From Vulcanibacillus modesticaldus (GTDB lineage: Bacteria > Bacillota > Bacilli > Tepidibacillales > Tepidibacillaceae): a stretch of DNA of 46,640 nucleotides. Below the pieces are notes generated by a model. The model did not search any database, had not been told where the DNA came from, and worked only from the letters and a program-made list of their open reading frames with translations. Of this stretch, positions 43,727-46,640 are shown in pieces. A program made the translations under genes and the position numbers. Every line of letters begins with the position of its first letter. Positions within the stretch are counted from its first letter, which is position 1. The DNA lies in NCBI RefSeq assembly GCF_001730235.1, contig NZ_MIJF01000007.1, positions 1 through 46,640 on the forward strand, given 5' to 3'.

Positions 43727-46231
43727 TTATGCCTTGCCGTGACAATGTTTGTACTTCTTACCGCTTCCACAAGGACAAGGATCATTTCTTCCAATCTTCT
43801 TAGATGCCTTTATTGGCTTTTTCTTGTTATTTTTTTCACCTGAGCCAACAGCTTGACCAACTGCAACTGCTTCCCGTTGTAAATTATCATGGATTTGTGC
43901 CTTCATGATATATGTTGCAACTTCTTCCTCAATCGCTTGAATCATCCCTTGGAACATCTCAAATCCTTCTTTTTGATATTCCTGTAATGGATTAGTTTGA
44001 CCATATGCACGCAGATGGATACCTTGCCTTAACTGATCCATTGCATCAATATGATCCATCCATTTGCTATCGACTGCTCTTAGTAGGATAACCTTTTCGA
44101 ACTCACGCATATTTTCGCCAAGTTCTTCTTCACGTTTGCTATATTGCTTTTCAACCTCTTCGCGGAATAGCTCAATAATCTCTTCCGGTTCTTTACCCCA
44201 AATATCTTTTTCTGTTAACGCACCTTCATTTAAGAAAGTTCTATTGGCATGTTCAATAATTGCTTTTAAATCCCATTCTTCAGGCACTAATTCTGTAGGA
44301 CAATGTAAGTTCACAAGACGTTCAACAAAATTCATAATCATGTTAATGATTACTTCACGTAAATTCTCACTTTCTAACACTTCACGTCGCTGACTATAAA
44401 TTACATCACGTTGTTGGTTCATTACATCATCATATTGTAATACAACCCTTCTTACATCAAAGTTATGACCTTCTACTCTCTTCTGTGCTTGTTCAATCGC
44501 CCTACTAACCATCTTGCTCTCAATCGGTTGATCTTCATCCATACCTAACTTTTCCATCATACCCATAATGTGATCAGAACCAAATTTTCTCATCAAATCA
44601 TCTTCTAAAGATAAGAAAAATTGGGTTGAACCAGGATCCCCTTGACGTCCTGAACGTCCTCGCAACTGGTTATCAATCCGTCTACTTTCATGACGTTCGG
44701 TACCAATGATATGGAGTCCACCTAATTCTTTGACGCCTTCGCCAAGAACGATATCAGTACCACGTCCAGCCATATTTGTTGCGATTGTTACCATTCCGAG
44801 TTGTCCTGCTTGAGCTACTATTTCAGCTTCCATTTCATGGTATTTAGCATTTAAAACATTATGTGGAATTCCTTTTTTCTTTAACATATCGGATAATAAC
44901 TCGGATTTCTCAATAGAAACTGTACCCACCAGTATAGGTTGCTTCTTATGATGACGATGTACTATTTCTTCAACAACCGCCCTGTATTTTGCCCTCTCTG
45001 TTTTGTATACTACATCTGGTAAGTCTTCACGAATCATTGGTTTATTGGTAGGGACAACTACCACATCTAAACCATATATTTTACGGAATTCTTCTTCTTC
45101 TGTTTTTGCAGTACCCGTCATACCAGCAAGCTTTTGATACATTCTGAAATAGTTTTGCAAGGTGATGGTAGCTAAGGTCATACTTTCATTTTGCACTTTT
45201 AGTCCTTCTTTAGCCTCAATGCTCTGATGAAGCCCATCACTATAACGACGTCCATGCATTAAACGACCAGTAAAATCATCAACAATGATAACTTCGCCAT
45301 CCTGAACAACATAATCTCGGTCTCGTTTCATCAAAACCTTCGCCTTTAATGCTTGAGTAATATGATGATTTAAAGTCATATGGTTTGTATCATAAAGATT
45401 CTCGATTCCAAAGGCCTTTTCAGCTCTTTCCACACCAGCTTCCGTTAAAGATACTGAATTCGCCTTTACATCAACAACATAATCCTCTTCTTCACTCAAA
45501 CCTTTGACAAAATGAGCAGCGGCATAGTACAAGTCTGTGGATTTTGAAGCATGTCCAGAAATAATCAATGGTGTCCTCGCTTCATCAATCAAAATACTAT
45601 CCACTTCGTCGATAATAGCAAAATTTAAGGGACGCTGCACCATCTGCTCTTTATACAACACCATGTTGTCCCTTAAGTAGTCAAAGCCAAACTCATTATT
45701 AGTACCATAAGTAATATCTGCCGCGTAAGCCTGTTGCTTTTCTTGAGAAGTCATATCATGGAGATTCAAGCCAACGGTTAATCCAAGAAATTCAAAGATT
45801 TGTCCCATTTGATTTCTATCACGTTCAGCCAAGTATTCATTAACCGTAATTATATGAACTCCTTTACCTGTTAAGGCATTTAAGTATGCTGGTAAGGTAG
45901 CGACCAATGTCTTACCTTCACCTGTTTTCATTTCGGCAATTCTTCCCTCGTGAAGGACTATCCCACCGATTATTTGGACATCAAAATGTCTCATTCCCAG
46001 AACCCTTTTCGCAGCTTCCCTAACCACGGCAAAGGCTTCCGGTAAAATGTCATCTAAGTTTTGTCCATTATTTAATTTTTCTTTGAACTCTGTAGTTTTA
46101 TCTTTTAGTTCGTTATCTGATAAAGAACTAATCGAATTTTCCAGTTGGTTAACCTTCTCAACAATCTTGCTAAGTCGCTTTATCTCTCTATCGTTGGCAT
46201 CACCAATTATTTTTTTTATCAAACCAATCAT
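43727..46231 (-). CDS. secA: Preprotein translocase ATPase SecA
   Basis: Motor that pushes unfolded proteins through SecYEG. Walker A is [14 protein letters not shown], Walker B and DEAD-like box [17 protein letters not shown], and motif VI of the second RecA fold is [14 protein letters not shown]. The C-terminal zinc site that binds SecB-type partners or lipids is intact: [17 protein letters not shown] take ATG 46231, which follows AGAGGAGATG and gives the usual [20 protein letters not shown] start; the upstream ATG at 46273 adds 14 unlikely residues. Length 834 is normal. Confidence 0.98.
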   Translation of the reverse strand: MIGLIKKIIGDANDREIKRLSKIVEKVNQLENSISSLSDNELKDKTTEFKEKLNNGQNLDDILPEAFAVVREAAKRVLGMRHFDVQIIGGIVLHEGRIAEMKTGEGKTLVATLPAYLNALTGKGVHIITVNEYLAERDRNQMGQIFEFLGLTVGLNLHDMTSQEKQQAYAADITYGTNNEFGFDYLRDNMVLYKEQMVQRPLNFAIIDEVDSILIDEARTPLIISGHASKSTDLYYAAAHFVKGLSEEEDYVVDVKANSVSLTEAGVERAEKAFGIENLYDTNHMTLNHHITQALKAKVLMKRDRDYVVQDGEVIIVDDFTGRLMHGRRYSDGLHQSIEAKEGLKVQNESMTLATITLQNYFRMYQKLAGMTGTAKTEEEEFRKIYGLDVVVVPTNKPMIREDLPDVVYKTERAKYRAVVEEIVHRHHKKQPILVGTVSIEKSELLSDMLKKKGIPHNVLNAKYHEMEAEIVAQAGQLGMVTIATNMAGRGTDIVLGEGVKELGGLHIIGTERHESRRIDNQLRGRSGRQGDPGSTQFFLSLEDDLMRKFGSDHIMGMMEKLGMDEDQPIESKMVSRAIEQAQKRVEGHNFDVRRVVLQYDDVMNQQRDVIYSQRREVLESENLREVIINMIMNFVERLVNLHCPTELVPEEWDLKAIIEHANRTFLNEGALTEKDIWGKEPEEIIELFREEVEKQYSKREEELGENMREFEKVILLRAVDSKWMDHIDAMDQLRQGIHLRAYGQTNPLQEYQKEGFEMFQGMIQAIEEEVATYIMKAQIHDNLQREAVAVGQAVGSGEKNNKKKPIKASKKIGRNDPCPCGSGKKYKHCHGKA

Positions 46232-46305
46232 TAAAAAACATCTCCTCTCAATATTGAAACAAAATACATACATTCCGATACCACGAAAGATTACATATTT
46301 ACACC

Positions 46306-46311
46306 ATTATA
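46306..46311 (-). promoter_or_regulatory. -10 box candidate of secA
   Basis: A perfect TATAAT lies on the minus strand about 75 bp upstream of the secA start. No good -35 hexamer is visible at 16-18 bp, only a T-rich stretch. Confidence 0.4.
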
Positions 46312-46362
46312 CAACAAATATTTTATTTTAAAAAATCTTATCTCTTCAGCTTTTTTATATGC

Positions 46363-46392
46363 AAAAACCAGACAGAGTTTTCTCTGTCTGGT
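46363..46392 (-). terminator. Terminator after the transposase
   Basis: Perfect 11-bp stem ACCAGACAGAG/CTCTGTCTGGT (46367-46377 with 46382-46392) with loop TTTT. On the minus strand it ends in TTTTTGC. It lies just after the transposase stop and shields secA from read-through. Confidence 0.85.
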
Positions 46393-46409
46393 CAGACTGA
46401 AGACTAACC

Positions 46410-46640
46410 TCATGCTAAATTACCTAGTATGAGGTTATTTTTGTCAAAAATGCTTAAAATCTTGGATGAAATAAAAAATTGAGAGCGATTCGGACGTCTC
46501 TTCCACGTCCAATTCGCTAGCTTTTTCAAATTCATGGCAGCAAAAACTAACATCGCCTGCATCGAGACTTTTTTCAAACCTCTTAACGTAGTCCAACGCA
46601 AACCATGTTTCTCTTTCATATCTGCAAATACTCTTTCTAT
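46410..46640 (-). CDS. IS1182-family transposase, C-terminal fragment (cut by window edge)
   Basis: The frame is open to the end of the window, beginning IERVFADMKEKHGLRWTTLR, and ends at TGA 46410-46412. The ER-x-F-x-D-x-K block with the later RGLKKVSMQAMLVFAAMNLK is the C-terminal part of DDE transposases of the IS1182/IS5-like group, with the last catalytic Glu at the very edge. The rest lies beyond 46640, so I cannot tell whether the copy is intact. Terminal repeats were not identified. The element lies directly upstream of the secA promoter. Confidence 0.85.
   Translation of the reverse strand: MERVFADMKEKHGLRWTTLRGLKKVSMQAMLVFAAMNLKKLANWTWKRRPNRSQFFISSKILSIFDKNNLILGNLA

Overview
The window is AT-rich DNA from a Bacillota (Firmicutes) chromosome, most likely of the class Bacilli. 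Every gene I accept is on the minus strand, so transcription runs from high to low coordinates. The gene set and order follow the Bacillus subtilis secA-to-yvoF region as I recall it: secA, prfB, a yvjA-like gene, ftsE, ftsX, ctpB, a minJ-like gene, uvrB, uvrA, yvlC, yvlD, hprK, lgt, ppaX and a yvoF-like gene. Genes typical of anaerobes or facultative anaerobes (2-hydroxyacyl-CoA dehydratase activase family, split transketolase) suggest an anaerobic or thermophilic bacillus of the Vulcanibacillus/Tepidibacillus kind. That placement is inference, not proof.

Layout in transcription order. Positions 46640-46410 hold the 3' end of an IS1182-like transposase. Positions 46231-39066 hold secA, prfB (with its programmed +1 frameshift), a YitT-family gene, a two-subunit transketolase and bioY under a BirA-type operator. 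Positions 39065-33020 hold a region with a Noc-site-like palindrome and repeated heptamers, then ftsE, ftsX, an M23 peptidase, ctpB and a minJ-like gene. Positions 32978-27328 hold a HAD phosphatase and the SOS-type uvrBA operon with a LexA box.

Positions 27219-19822 hold a sugar cassette: an autoregulated LacI repressor, two permeases, a sugar-binding lipoprotein and a GH65 phosphorylase fused to beta-phosphoglucomutase. It has no ATPase of its own. An MsmX-type ATPase lies at 14411-15520, and a GH31 alpha-glucosidase at 317-2692 carries a similar operator. The likely scheme is import of an alpha-linked gluco-oligosaccharide, phosphorolysis to glucose plus beta-glucose-1-phosphate, and conversion to glucose-6-phosphate within one polypeptide. 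HPr kinase and PpaX, the switch of carbon catabolite control, lie between.

Positions 19821-8984 hold a tandem-repeat locus, an MFS exporter, yvlCD, a Cof-type HAD and a PucR-type regulator, msmX, hprK-lgt-ppaX-yvoF, and a NarX/NarL-like two-component system. Positions 8721-2916 hold two small histidine-bearing membrane proteins of unknown function, then a pair of iron-sulfur genes related to the 2-hydroxyacyl-CoA dehydratase activase/component D system. Positions 1-248 look like the 5' part of a group II intron of the class C type, placed just after the alpha-glucosidase terminator.

The most interesting items are the repeat locus at 19505-19731 and the direct-repeat pair bracketing the sugar cassette, the GH65-beta-PGM fusion, the Noc-like site upstream of ftsEX, the unknown membrane pair beside the two-component system, and the intron after the terminator. 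I found no tRNA, rRNA or CRISPR array.
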